Assembly: GCA_910588035.1 (NCBI GenBank)
Contig: CAJUPY010000023.1
Location: 1 to 36,632, forward strand
From: an uncultured Muribaculaceae bacterium
Lineage (GTDB): Bacteria; Bacteroidota; Bacteroidia; Bacteroidales; Muribaculaceae
DNA: 36,632 nt
Direction: 5' to 3'
How positions within the stretch are numbered: position 1 is the stretch's first letter; each line of letters starts with the position of its first letter. Shown in pieces: positions 1-7,416 of this stretch. The position numbers and the translations under genes are program-made. The notes beneath the pieces are model-generated. The model ran no database searches. It saw nothing but the letters and a program-made list of their open reading frames with translations, and had not been told where the DNA came from.

Positions 1-308
1 CATTTATTCTTGTCATACACCAATAAGACACTTCTCTATCGAAAAACCTAACCTCATTAGTCAGATAATATCAGAAAAATTTTTTGAAGGATCTATTTCG
101 GTTGCAAAAATAATGTTTTTTGAACTGACCATGTGTAAGTCTGTTGATTTCAGGTTGAGGCAACTGCTTTTTAGCTGAAATTGATTCATTGTCGATTTTT
201 TTTGTAGAAACAGTTGTCGATCAGATCGTAAATGACTTATCTTTGCAGTGCAAAAACAATGCACTTTAAATTTTCAAAAATCTCTCACTATCAACCCCGA
301 TTTTATTT
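1..308. other. Leading intergenic region, no gene seen
   Basis: I find no convincing coding region here. The first 200 bases are AT-rich with short runs of T and no clear hairpin terminator. The only functional signal I can support is the promoter-like element near 213-245 described separately. Confidence 0.5.
213..245 (+). promoter_or_regulatory. Predicted promoter of the FAD oxidoreductase unit
   Basis: TATCTTTG at 238-245 matches the Bacteroidota -7 consensus TAnnTTTG exactly. GTTG at 213-216 is a weak -33 candidate with a 21-base spacer. A start of transcription around 252 would leave a leader of about 57 bases before the ATG at 309. Confidence 0.55.
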
Positions 309-1679
309 ATGAAAACAATTACGGTTCCTGCATGTGAAATTCCAGTGCGTGCTGAAGTTGACGTACTTGTGGTCGGTGCCGGTCCGGCCGGACTTATGGC
401 GGCACAGTCGGCAGCACTTGTTCCCGGAATGAAAGTAATGCTTATAGAGAGCCGAGGCATTCTCGGCGGAAACATGACTATTGGCCTTCCTCTGCTTGGT
501 TTTCTCGGACGCAAAGGAAACGAGATCATCAAAGGTCTGCCACTTCAATTTGTTGAAAGGCTACGTGAGAAAGGTCTGGCAACCCACCACCGAGCATGTC
601 CTCTCCATGTCAGTCTGACAATGATCGACCCGGAAGGTACTAAGAGACTCGCTTTTCAGATTATCAAGGAATGTGGCATTGAGCTTCTGATGTATGTCTT
701 CGCCACTGATGTCATCATGGACGGTAACACAGTCAAAGGTGTGATCATAGATTCTAAAAAAGGCCGTGAGGCAATTCTCGCAAAACGTATCATTGACTGT
801 ACCGGAGACGGAGATATCGCTTTTCGTGCAGGTGCAGAGATGGCCTACGGAAATGAGAATGGAATTCCACAGCCTCCGACCCTGATGTTTTCGATGAGAG
901 GAGTCGATTCGCGAAAATTGCGTGATGCCATAGCCGACAATCCCGATCTCTATGACATAGACTTCATTCCGAACGAATTTTTCAGAACCGATGACAACTG
1001 CACCGTTGTCGGTTTCCGCAAACAGATAAAGAAAGCACGTGAGGCCGGATATGAAATTCCGGTGGAGCGCACGATTTTCATGACCGGCATGGCACCCGAT
1101 GAATGGTGGGTCAACATGTCGCGTGTAAATGGTGTCGATGCGACCGATCCGGAGCAATACACCTATGGTGAGATGGTCTGCTCAGACCAGAACGCCGAGA
1201 TTGTGCGATATCTGAAAGAGTATATACCCGGATTTGAGAATGCATATGTCGACAGGGTCGCTCCGTTCATGGGAATCCGCGAGACACGCCGCATCATAGG
1301 TGAATACACTCTGACTGAGCAAGATATTCTCAATTGCAGCCGCTTCGACGATGTTGTGGCTGTTGCCGGATATCCGGTCGATCTCCATCATCCCGTTGGT
1401 GGTGACTGCTCGCTCTATTGGTGTCCGGATAGTTATGACATTCCCTACCGTTGCCTGATTCCGAAAAAAATCGATGGTCTGATTGTCGCCGGACGAGATG
1501 TCTCGATGACTCACCTCGCTCTTGCTTCGGCACGCGTGATGGGGCCTGCCATGGCTTTGGGCGAGGCTGCCGGAAAAGCTGCTGCCCTGTCAATCAAAGA
1601 TAACGTCAAGCTGCGTGACCTGAATGTAGCCGGATTGCAGACGGCTCTTGAAGAAGAAGGGGTTTATCTGGGTCGGTAA
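309..1679 (+). CDS. FAD-dependent oxidoreductase (FAD_oxidored family)
   Basis: This 456-residue protein should be a cytoplasmic flavoprotein oxidoreductase; its substrate is not known. The N-terminal Rossmann motif GAGPAG is at residues 23-28, preceded by hydrophobic strand DVLVV. Near the C-terminus a second FAD-contact segment reads GLIVAGRDVS followed by ALASARVMGPAMALGEAAG, typical of the FAD_oxidored (PF12831) group that is common in Bacteroidota carbohydrate loci. There is no signal peptide. The stop codon is followed after one base by the ATG of a mannitol-dehydrogenase-family enzyme, so the two are almost certainly co-translated and may act on the same sugar or polyol. The start at 309 sits 57 bases after a predicted transcription start. 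The family call is firm, the substrate is unknown. Confidence 0.85.
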   Translation: MKTITVPACEIPVRAEVDVLVVGAGPAGLMAAQSAALVPGMKVMLIESRGILGGNMTIGLPLLGFLGRKGNEIIKGLPLQFVERLREKGLATHHRACPLHVSLTMIDPEGTKRLAFQIIKECGIELLMYVFATDVIMDGNTVKGVIIDSKKGREAILAKRIIDCTGDGDIAFRAGAEMAYGNENGIPQPPTLMFSMRGVDSRKLRDAIADNPDLYDIDFIPNEFFRTDDNCTVVGFRKQIKKAREAGYEIPVERTIFMTGMAPDEWWVNMSRVNGVDATDPEQYTYGEMVCSDQNAEIVRYLKEYIPGFENAYVDRVAPFMGIRETRRIIGEYTLTEQDILNCSRFDDVVAVAGYPVDLHHPVGGDCSLYWCPDSYDIPYRCLIPKKIDGLIVAGRDVSMTHLALASARVMGPAMALGEAAGKAAALSIKDNVKLRDLNVAGLQTALEEEGVYLGR

Positions 1680-1680
1680 A

Positions 1681-3141
1681 ATGAAATTTGACAGTAAGAC
1701 AGTGACTGCTCCCGGCTATGACCGGGGGCAGGTCTCCTATGGTATAGTCCACATTGGCGTCGGTAACTTCCACCGTGCCCACATGGAGTATTACACCGAT
1801 TCTCTCATCAGATCTGACAGCACTCAGTCGGGGTGGGGCATCTGCGGAGCGATGTTGAGAGCCGAAGATGAATATGTCTACAGGGCATTGAAGTCTCAGG
1901 ACGGATTATATACGTTGACTGTGTGTGGACGTGACGGAATTGACAGGGCACAGGTGATTGGTTCGCTTGTCGACCTGTTGTGGGCAAAGGAAAATCCAGA
2001 TGATATAATTGAGCGGATTGCCTCACCCGAGGTGTCTATTGTCTCGATGACGATAACTGAGGGCGGCTATAACATCGATAAAAAATCGGGTGAGTTCATG
2101 GTCGATGTTCCTGAAATAGCCCGGGATATTGCGAGAGAAGGTAAGCCTGTGACGGTTTTTGGATTTCTCGCCGAAGGATTGCGCCGTCGTCGTGAAAATG
2201 GGGCAGGCCGGCTGACGATTCTCTCATGTGACAATCTTCAGCACAACGGCGACACGGCACGCAATGCGTTCATTTCTTTTTTCAGATGTCAGGATCCGGA
2301 CCTTGCGTCGTGGGTTGAACAAAATGTGACATTCCCCAACAGCATGGTCGACCGCATAACCCCGGCAACACGTGGCGATGATTTAAAACGTCTTGATTCC
2401 CGTAACGGCAGCGATGATAAAGTTCCGGTCTTTTGCGAGGACTTTATTCAGTGGGTTATTGAAGACCGGTTTGCCGCCGGACGTCCGGCCTGGGAGAGAG
2501 TGGGGGTGGAGTTCACCGACGATGTGACTGCCTATGAGAACATGAAGCTCAGTCTGCTGAATGCCTCCCACACGTTGTTGAGCTATCCATCTTTCCTGAC
2601 GGGATATCGCAAAGTCGACGAGGCGATGTCCGATGCTGACATAGCCGCGTTGGTAAATGATTTCATGAACATCGACGTGACACCCTATGTGCCTGCTCCT
2701 CCGGCTACCGATCTTGACCTGTATAAGAAAACGCTGATCGAACGTTTTCGAAATCACAGCGTGAGCGATCAGATCGCACGTCTCTGTTTCGACGGCATCT
2801 CGAAATTTCCGGTCTATATCGTGCCGAATCTTAGAAAAATGATTGCCGACGGTCATGACACGATCAGGCTTTCTTTTCTGATAGCGGCCTACCGCCATTA
2901 TCTGAAATATAACACCGATGACAATGGTGAGACATTTGAGATCTCAGAACCGGCGATGAGCGGAGAAGACCGATTGCTGATAGCTTCAGAAGATCCGCAT
3001 GTGTTTCTGTCACTGTCGGCTTTCGGTGGTGTGTTTGACACTCTGCCGGAGCGTTTTGTGAATGACTATGACACAATGGTCGACTTGATCTTGCACAATG
3101 GTGTGAGAACGGCTTTGAAGAAAGTTACAGAAAAACGCTGA
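1681..3141 (+). CDS. Mannitol dehydrogenase family oxidoreductase (fructuronate/mannonate/polyol type)
   Basis: The protein is 486 residues with the chosen ATG at 1681, one base after the previous stop; an earlier in-frame ATG at 1648 would overlap the upstream gene and add residues not expected before the Rossmann strand. It belongs to the polyol-specific long-chain dehydrogenases. The N-terminal nucleotide-binding segment GIVHIGVGNFHRAH is at 21-34, TITEGGY near 124-130, LSCDNLQHNG at 181-190 and FPNSMVDRITP near 218-228. The catalytic motif is K289-x4-N294-x2-H297 (in KLSLLNASH). All expected catalytic residues are present. It would interconvert a sugar acid or ketose with a polyol or aldonate using NAD(P). 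Fructuronate reductase (UxaB), tagaturonate reductase and mannitol dehydrogenase cannot be separated by eye, so I give no symbol. Confidence 0.85.
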   Translation: MKFDSKTVTAPGYDRGQVSYGIVHIGVGNFHRAHMEYYTDSLIRSDSTQSGWGICGAMLRAEDEYVYRALKSQDGLYTLTVCGRDGIDRAQVIGSLVDLLWAKENPDDIIERIASPEVSIVSMTITEGGYNIDKKSGEFMVDVPEIARDIAREGKPVTVFGFLAEGLRRRRENGAGRLTILSCDNLQHNGDTARNAFISFFRCQDPDLASWVEQNVTFPNSMVDRITPATRGDDLKRLDSRNGSDDKVPVFCEDFIQWVIEDRFAAGRPAWERVGVEFTDDVTAYENMKLSLLNASHTLLSYPSFLTGYRKVDEAMSDADIAALVNDFMNIDVTPYVPAPPATDLDLYKKTLIERFRNHSVSDQIARLCFDGISKFPVYIVPNLRKMIADGHDTIRLSFLIAAYRHYLKYNTDDNGETFEISEPAMSGEDRLLIASEDPHVFLSLSAFGGVFDTLPERFVNDYDTMVDLILHNGVRTALKKVTEKR

Positions 3142-3160
3142 AAGATTTTGCCGGAATAGC

Positions 3161-3168
3161 TATCTTTG
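3161..3168 (+). promoter_or_regulatory. -7 box immediately before the GNAT/FemAB-like gene
   Basis: TATCTTTG matches TAnnTTTG. It ends only four bases before the ATG at 3173, so transcription from it would start at or next to the start codon. No TTTG is found at the usual -33 spacing (a TTTG at 3147-3150 is too close), so confidence is moderate. Confidence 0.4.
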
Positions 3169-3172
3169 TGCC

Positions 3173-4120
3173 ATGACAATCAAAGAGCTGACTTTTGATC
3201 AATATTCACATCTGTTCGGTGGTTTTGAGCCTCATGTTTTTGCCACGGCCTCATTCAATCGTCTGAATGTGGCCAAAACTGAATCGGTTATGTGTCTTGC
3301 GGTCTTTGAAGGTGAACGAACCGTTGCCGGATTGATTGCCGGAAAGGGTTCAGACGGAGTTATCAGAGCACCGTTTTCGGCACCGTTCAACAGTCTGACA
3401 ACAGTGAGGCGTGGTGACTTGTCTGAACTGATATCGGTCTACAGTGCAATCGTTGACCATGTCAGTATGACCGGAGCGTCATCAATCGAACTTTTCATGC
3501 CTCCGTCGATCTATTGCCGCGACTCCGATGCGATTAATGCGGCTGCGTTGCAGGCATCAGGCTTCAGGGTGGAATATTCTGATATCAATTATCATTTTGA
3601 CACGCGTGAAATAACGGAGTCGGGTAGTTATGACCGTCTGATTGCCAAACGCAATTTACGGTATCTCAACTCTGTTCGCCGTCGACAACTGCTGTTTGAG
3701 TCAGGTGTGTTGCCTGAGCGTGTCTATAGGGTGATCGAGGCCAACCGCAACTCTAAGGGTTATGACTTGCGCATGAGTCTTGACGATGTCTTGCGGACGA
3801 TCAAGGTGGTGGATGCCGACTTTTTTGTGCTGACCGATGTTGGCGGAACCGATCTTGCCGCTGCAATGGTCTACCACGTGGCTGAAGATGTGGTTCAGGT
3901 GATCTATTGGGGTGACATACCCGGCATTGCAGGTGGTGACCATTGTATGCTTGAACTTGCTTCAAGGATTTTCAATCACTATCATGACCTCGGAGTCTCA
4001 ATTGTTGATGTCGGACCGTCGTCAAAAGGTGGAATTCCGTCGCCCGGTCTGTGTCGCTTCAAAGCGTCGATCGGTTGTAAGGCTACATTGAAGACAAGGT
4101 GGAAAATTGGCCTCAGATGA
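3173..4120 (+). CDS. GNAT/FemAB-like acyltransferase-fold protein
   Basis: This 315-residue soluble protein has no signal peptide or membrane segment. The overall pattern suggests a pair of GNAT-type folds as in FemAB-like proteins: an N-terminal half with strand-rich sequence, then ISYHF-like strands, a basic stretch (NLRYLNSVRRR, about residues 161-171), and a C-terminal half with FFVLTDVGGTDLAAAMVY, VVQVIYWGD and a final LCRFKASIGC segment, which resembles the end of FemAB/GNAT domains in Bacteroidota. It may acylate an amino group or a peptidoglycan or glycan precursor, but no substrate can be inferred. It follows the mannitol-dehydrogenase-family gene by 31 bases and probably has its own promoter. 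It could also be annotated simply as a conserved hypothetical protein. Confidence 0.6.
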   Translation: MTIKELTFDQYSHLFGGFEPHVFATASFNRLNVAKTESVMCLAVFEGERTVAGLIAGKGSDGVIRAPFSAPFNSLTTVRRGDLSELISVYSAIVDHVSMTGASSIELFMPPSIYCRDSDAINAAALQASGFRVEYSDINYHFDTREITESGSYDRLIAKRNLRYLNSVRRRQLLFESGVLPERVYRVIEANRNSKGYDLRMSLDDVLRTIKVVDADFFVLTDVGGTDLAAAMVYHVAEDVVQVIYWGDIPGIAGGDHCMLELASRIFNHYHDLGVSIVDVGPSSKGGIPSPGLCRFKASIGCKATLKTRWKIGLR

Positions 4121-4193
4121 CCGAAAGCGGTGCAAAAATGTCGCAAATGTTGAATTTATATTAAAAAATGTTAGGCATTTAATAAAAGTTTTG

Positions 4194-4201
4194 TAAATTT
4201 G
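4194..4201 (+). promoter_or_regulatory. -7 box upstream of the winged-helix gene
   Basis: TAAATTTG is an exact TAnnTTTG match in a very AT-rich 150-base gap. No strong -33 TTTG lies 19-21 bases upstream. Transcription would begin near 4208, giving a leader of roughly 65 bases before the ATG at 4274. Confidence 0.45.
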
Positions 4202-4273
4202 CCCAAAAATAAAACCAAAATCCCACGATAAGTTTTATTATAATAGTCTAACATTAACTAATAAACACTTACA

Positions 4274-4489
4274 ATGAACACTGAAATTATTGGTATTTGG
4301 GCCGGCTCTGTGTGGAACGCACTTAATGAGGCCGACGTGCTTGGAATGAAACAACTTAAAAAAATCACCAAGCTGAAAGAGAAAGAGATCTGCGCAGCTC
4401 TCGGTTGGCTTGCACGTGAAAACAAAGTGAACATCGAAACAAATCCCGACGACGAAAAAGAGTTGATGATCTCTCTCGTTCAGGAATAA
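4274..4489 (+). CDS. Small winged helix-turn-helix protein (DUF2582-like)
   Basis: The 71-residue product matches the short winged-helix family often called DUF2582 (PF10771), found widely in Bacteroidota. It opens with the characteristic IGIWAGSVWNALNE, continues with a helix-turn-helix region (MKQLKKITKLKEKEICAALGWL in parts) and ends in a short wing ENKVNIE. It is probably a DNA-binding or protein-binding adaptor; no target is known. It stands alone with AT-rich flanks of 153 and 65 bases. The strongly conserved N-terminus fixes the ATG at 4274. Confidence 0.85.
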   Translation: MNTEIIGIWAGSVWNALNEADVLGMKQLKKITKLKEKEICAALGWLARENKVNIETNPDDEKELMISLVQE

Positions 4490-4515
4490 TCTCACAAAGA
4501 ATCTCAACGCCGCGT

Positions 4516-4523
4516 TACCTTTG
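4516..4523 (+). promoter_or_regulatory. -7 box upstream of the ATP-grasp-like gene
   Basis: TACCTTTG matches TAnnTTTG. Transcription would start near 4530, which supports the ATG at 4555 as the real start and argues against the upstream TTG at 4540. There is no clear -33 TTTG. Confidence 0.4.
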
Positions 4524-4554
4524 ATCGAGCAACGCGACGTTGTCGTGTCCGGAA

Positions 4555-5664
4555 ATGAAAGCTTGTCTGTTCAATCCTGAAAACGATCTGGCACTTGCTG
4601 CCGGAACAGTCTCCTACACGCCTCCGCGCAACGCACGGCTGTTGCGCGACAGTGGTTGCATGCTGCCCGTATGGTATGCTCCGTCAGGTTCGCAGGTAAT
4701 AGTGGCTGCTGAAGATCAGAGACGTTGGCTTGACAGTGTCTCATCCGATTATGCTCTTGAGGTTGATGGAGTTGCGCGTTTTTCTGCCGATGCCGAACCG
4801 ATGCCGTGGGGTTGGTCAGTAAATGTCGCAAAACGTTTTGCTGATCTCGGGGTCAGTGACGAAATGCTGCCGGACAGTGCGACGCTCGACATTTTGAGAG
4901 AAATGAGCCACAGACACACGTCGCTCGAAGTGTTACGCAGGTTTAACGTCACGAATCTTCCCGTTGAGGCACAGACTGTGGCAGATGTCGAGAAGTTCGC
5001 GCGCGAACAATCACGACCGTTCTACTTTAAGTCACCGTGGTCGAGCACAGGTCGTGGAGTCGCTTCGTCGGCTGACATGCCGTTGTCTGAGGTATTCAGG
5101 CGTTGTGATGGCATTATCGCCAGACAGGGAAGTGTGATGCTTGAGCCGGGACTTGACAAAGTTCAGGATTTTGCCATGTTGTTTTTTAGCGGTGACCGGG
5201 GTGTGAGGTATGTCGGATTGTCGCTTTTTGTGAATGAGGGAAACGCCTATAGCGGAAATCTGCTCATGTCTGATAATGACATAGCCCGGCGCATAGGCCG
5301 ACTTGTCGGTGACGATTCGCTGAACCCATTGATAGAATCGATGCCTGCGATATTGACTGATATAGTCGGTGGATACTACAGGGGGTATCTGGGAGTGGAC
5401 ATGATGGTTTGCCGCGATTGGACAACCGGCAGACCTGCGATATTTCCGTGTATAGAAATCAATTTGAGAATGACAATGGGAGTGGTTGCCCACATTTGGC
5501 GTGAGCGTTTTCTGGCACCGGGAGTCAACGGCCGTCTTGTTGTGGACTATCGCCGTACAGACGGCGGCTCTCAACCGGTTATCGACAACCACCGGCTTGT
5601 CAGCGGAACACAGTCGCTTGTCGTGCCCAATGCCGATTTCGCGATTTATGTGGCGGCTGAATGA
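4555..5664 (+). CDS. Conserved protein of unknown function, ATP-grasp-like
   Basis: The product is about 369 residues from the ATG at 4555 and opens with KACLFNPENDLALA. I do not recognise a named function. The middle contains PFYFKSPWSSTGRGV (about residue 154 onward), which resembles the nucleotide-binding loop of ATP-grasp enzymes, and later PCIEINLRMTMG resembles the ATP-grasp metal-binding E-x-N motif. If this reading is right, it would couple ATP hydrolysis to ligation of a carboxylate to an amine or thiol. No signal peptide or membrane segment is seen. It lies between the winged-helix gene and plsC, with its own -7 box and with a separate promoter for plsC overlapping its downstream side. 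The ATP-grasp assignment is an inference from two motifs only. Confidence 0.55.
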   Translation: MKACLFNPENDLALAAGTVSYTPPRNARLLRDSGCMLPVWYAPSGSQVIVAAEDQRRWLDSVSSDYALEVDGVARFSADAEPMPWGWSVNVAKRFADLGVSDEMLPDSATLDILREMSHRHTSLEVLRRFNVTNLPVEAQTVADVEKFAREQSRPFYFKSPWSSTGRGVASSADMPLSEVFRRCDGIIARQGSVMLEPGLDKVQDFAMLFFSGDRGVRYVGLSLFVNEGNAYSGNLLMSDNDIARRIGRLVGDDSLNPLIESMPAILTDIVGGYYRGYLGVDMMVCRDWTTGRPAIFPCIEINLRMTMGVVAHIWRERFLAPGVNGRLVVDYRRTDGGSQPVIDNHRLVSGTQSLVVPNADFAIYVAAE

Positions 5665-5680
5665 TTTTGTGATTCGGCCG

Positions 5681-5712
5681 TTTGTTAATGTCAAGTCAAG
5701 TTATTACTTTTG
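5681..5712 (+). promoter_or_regulatory. Predicted plsC promoter
   Basis: TTTG at 5681-5684 and TACTTTTG at 5705-5712 are separated by 20 bases, a full match to the Bacteroidota -33/-7 promoter. It lies just after the stop of the preceding gene and includes the alternative upstream start codons at 5682 and 5688, so the plsC coding region must begin downstream at 5736. Confidence 0.7.
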
Positions 5713-5735
5713 TAGAAACGAAATCATCCTCTGAA

Positions 5736-6461
5736 ATGCTCATTCTCTATCGCATCTACCAATTTTGTTTCGCATTCCCGTTATTGCTTGTACTGACGAT
5801 TGTGACAGCACTGGTGACCGGTTTCGGTTCAATCATTTTCCGTGGCACATGGTGGGGCTATTATCCGCCTCATCTGTGGTCACGCGCTTTCTGCATTCTT
5901 TCGTTGGTGAAGGTTCGGATTCACGGGCGTGAGAATATCACGGAGAACCGGTCTTATGTTTTCATTGCGAATCACCAGGGAGCTTATGACATTTTCGCCA
6001 TTTACGGCTATCTTGGTCACCGGTTCAAATGGATGATGAAGAAGAGTCTTGAGAAAATGCCGTTCATAGGTTTTGCATGCCGTTGTGCCGGACAGATTTT
6101 TGTAGACAATTCAAGTTCGGCGGCTGTGCTGCGAACCATGCATGAGGCTGAATCACAATTGCGCGACGGCATTTCGCTTGTGGTTTTTCCCGAGGGTTCC
6201 CGCACATACACCGGCAAAATGGGACGTTTCAAGAGAGGCGCGTATCAATTGTCGCGTGAATTTTCAATGCCACTTGTTCCGGTGACTATTGACGGTGCGT
6301 TCGAGGTGTTGCCCAGAACCGCTATTCTGCCGAGATACGGAACTATCAATCTTATTATCCATCGCCCTGTTCCGGCTCCTGAAACAGATGCTGCCATGGC
6401 TGAGGTGATGAAAAAAACGTTCGATACAATCAAATCGGGGCTTCCTGAACGTTATAAGTAA
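5736..6461 (+). CDS. plsC: 1-acyl-sn-glycerol-3-phosphate acyltransferase
   Basis: This is a 241-residue lysophosphatidic acid acyltransferase that makes phosphatidic acid at the inner membrane. An N-terminal hydrophobic segment (FCFAFPLLLVLTIVTALVTG) anchors it. The acyltransferase box H-x4-D appears as ANHQGAYD, and the second block as FPEGSRTYTGKMGRFKRGA, followed by PLVPVTIDG. The ATG at 5736 is chosen because a good promoter lies over the earlier in-frame starts and because family members begin with this LYRIYQF-type segment. rsgA follows after 13 bases and is probably co-transcribed. The family call is secure; minor alternatives are other PlsC-like acyltransferases of lipid metabolism. 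Confidence 0.88.
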   Translation: MLILYRIYQFCFAFPLLLVLTIVTALVTGFGSIIFRGTWWGYYPPHLWSRAFCILSLVKVRIHGRENITENRSYVFIANHQGAYDIFAIYGYLGHRFKWMMKKSLEKMPFIGFACRCAGQIFVDNSSSAAVLRTMHEAESQLRDGISLVVFPEGSRTYTGKMGRFKRGAYQLSREFSMPLVPVTIDGAFEVLPRTAILPRYGTINLIIHRPVPAPETDAAMAEVMKKTFDTIKSGLPERYK

Positions 6462-6474
6462 AAAAGGTTTTTTA

Positions 6475-7416
6475 ATGAAAGCACTCGTCATAAGAAACAC
6501 CGGAAGCTGGTATGTCGTGAAAGATCTCGAGACCGGTACCGAGGTAAACTGTAAGATCAAAGGTAATTTCAGGCTTAAAGGAATACGTACGACCAACCCT
6601 GTCGCGGTGGGAGACCGTGTGACTGTCGCTGTCAACAGTGACGGAACGGGATACATCACCGCCATTGAGCCGCGTCGCAATTATATCATCAGGCGCGCGA
6701 GCAACCTGTCGAAGGAATCACACATTCTGGCTGCCAACATCGACTGTGCGGTTCTGATAGTCACATTGTTCCACCCGACAACTTCGACGACATTCATTGA
6801 CCGTTTCCTTGCCACGGCCGAGGCCTATAGGGTTCCGGCAATAATCGTGATCAACAAGACCGATTTACTCGGAGAAGATGATCTGGAATATCTCGATGCC
6901 GTAACCTATCTTTATCGGTCAATCGGTTACACCGTGCTGCATTTGTCTGCAAAGACCGGCGATGGCATCGACCGGTTGATGCAGGAACTGAAAGGGAAGA
7001 TTTCGCTGATGTCGGGAAACTCGGGAGTGGGAAAAACCACGATCATAAACGATCTTATACCCGGACTCGATCTCAAAACGGCTGAGATTTCCGAAATGCA
7101 CGACACCGGCATACACACGACAACTTTTTCTGAGATGTTTCAGTTGCCGGGCGATGACGCCGGTTACATTATCGACACACCGGGGGTCAGAGGTTTCGGG
7201 ACAATTGAGATGAACCGCAACGAGGTGGCGCATTATTTCCCTGAAATTTTTGAGATCGGACATCAGTGCCGTTATGGTGACTGCACACACACACACGAGC
7301 CTCATTGCGCGGTTCTGGAGGCTCTTGAAGAGCAACGGATCGCCCAATCGCGTTACAACTCCTATCTCAGCATTCTCGAGGATTGCGATCCCGATAAATA
7401 CCGTAAGCCGTTCTGA
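6475..7416 (+). CDS. rsgA: Ribosome small subunit-dependent GTPase A
   Basis: The 313-residue product is a circularly permuted GTPase that helps mature the 30S ribosomal subunit. An OB-fold occupies about residues 1-65. The permuted G motifs appear in the diagnostic order: G4 NKTD at 127-130, G5 SAK at 158-160, G1 GNSGVGKTT at 181-189, then G3 DTPG at 234-237. A zinc site C265-x4-C270-x-H272-x5-C278 lies in the C-terminal domain. Length and motif set are those of complete RsgA. It follows plsC by 13 bases. Its stop codon directly abuts the stop of the convergent MBOAT gene. Confidence 0.96.
   Translation: MKALVIRNTGSWYVVKDLETGTEVNCKIKGNFRLKGIRTTNPVAVGDRVTVAVNSDGTGYITAIEPRRNYIIRRASNLSKESHILAANIDCAVLIVTLFHPTTSTTFIDRFLATAEAYRVPAIIVINKTDLLGEDDLEYLDAVTYLYRSIGYTVLHLSAKTGDGIDRLMQELKGKISLMSGNSGVGKTTIINDLIPGLDLKTAEISEMHDTGIHTTTFSEMFQLPGDDAGYIIDTPGVRGFGTIEMNRNEVAHYFPEIFEIGHQCRYGDCTHTHEPHCAVLEALEEQRIAQSRYNSYLSILEDCDPDKYRKPF

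Noticed and set aside
561..1157. 198-residue antisense frame in the FAD oxidoreductase
   Set aside because: Opposite a well-supported gene, with no promoter, ribosome-binding site or recognisable domain.
4540..4554. TTG start for the ATP-grasp-like gene
   Set aside because: The ATG at 4555 begins the natural first strand (KACLFNPENDLALA) and fits the -7 box at 4516-4523.
5682..5735. Upstream plsC starts at 5682 or 5688
   Set aside because: A full -33/-7 promoter covers these codons, so they would precede the transcription start.
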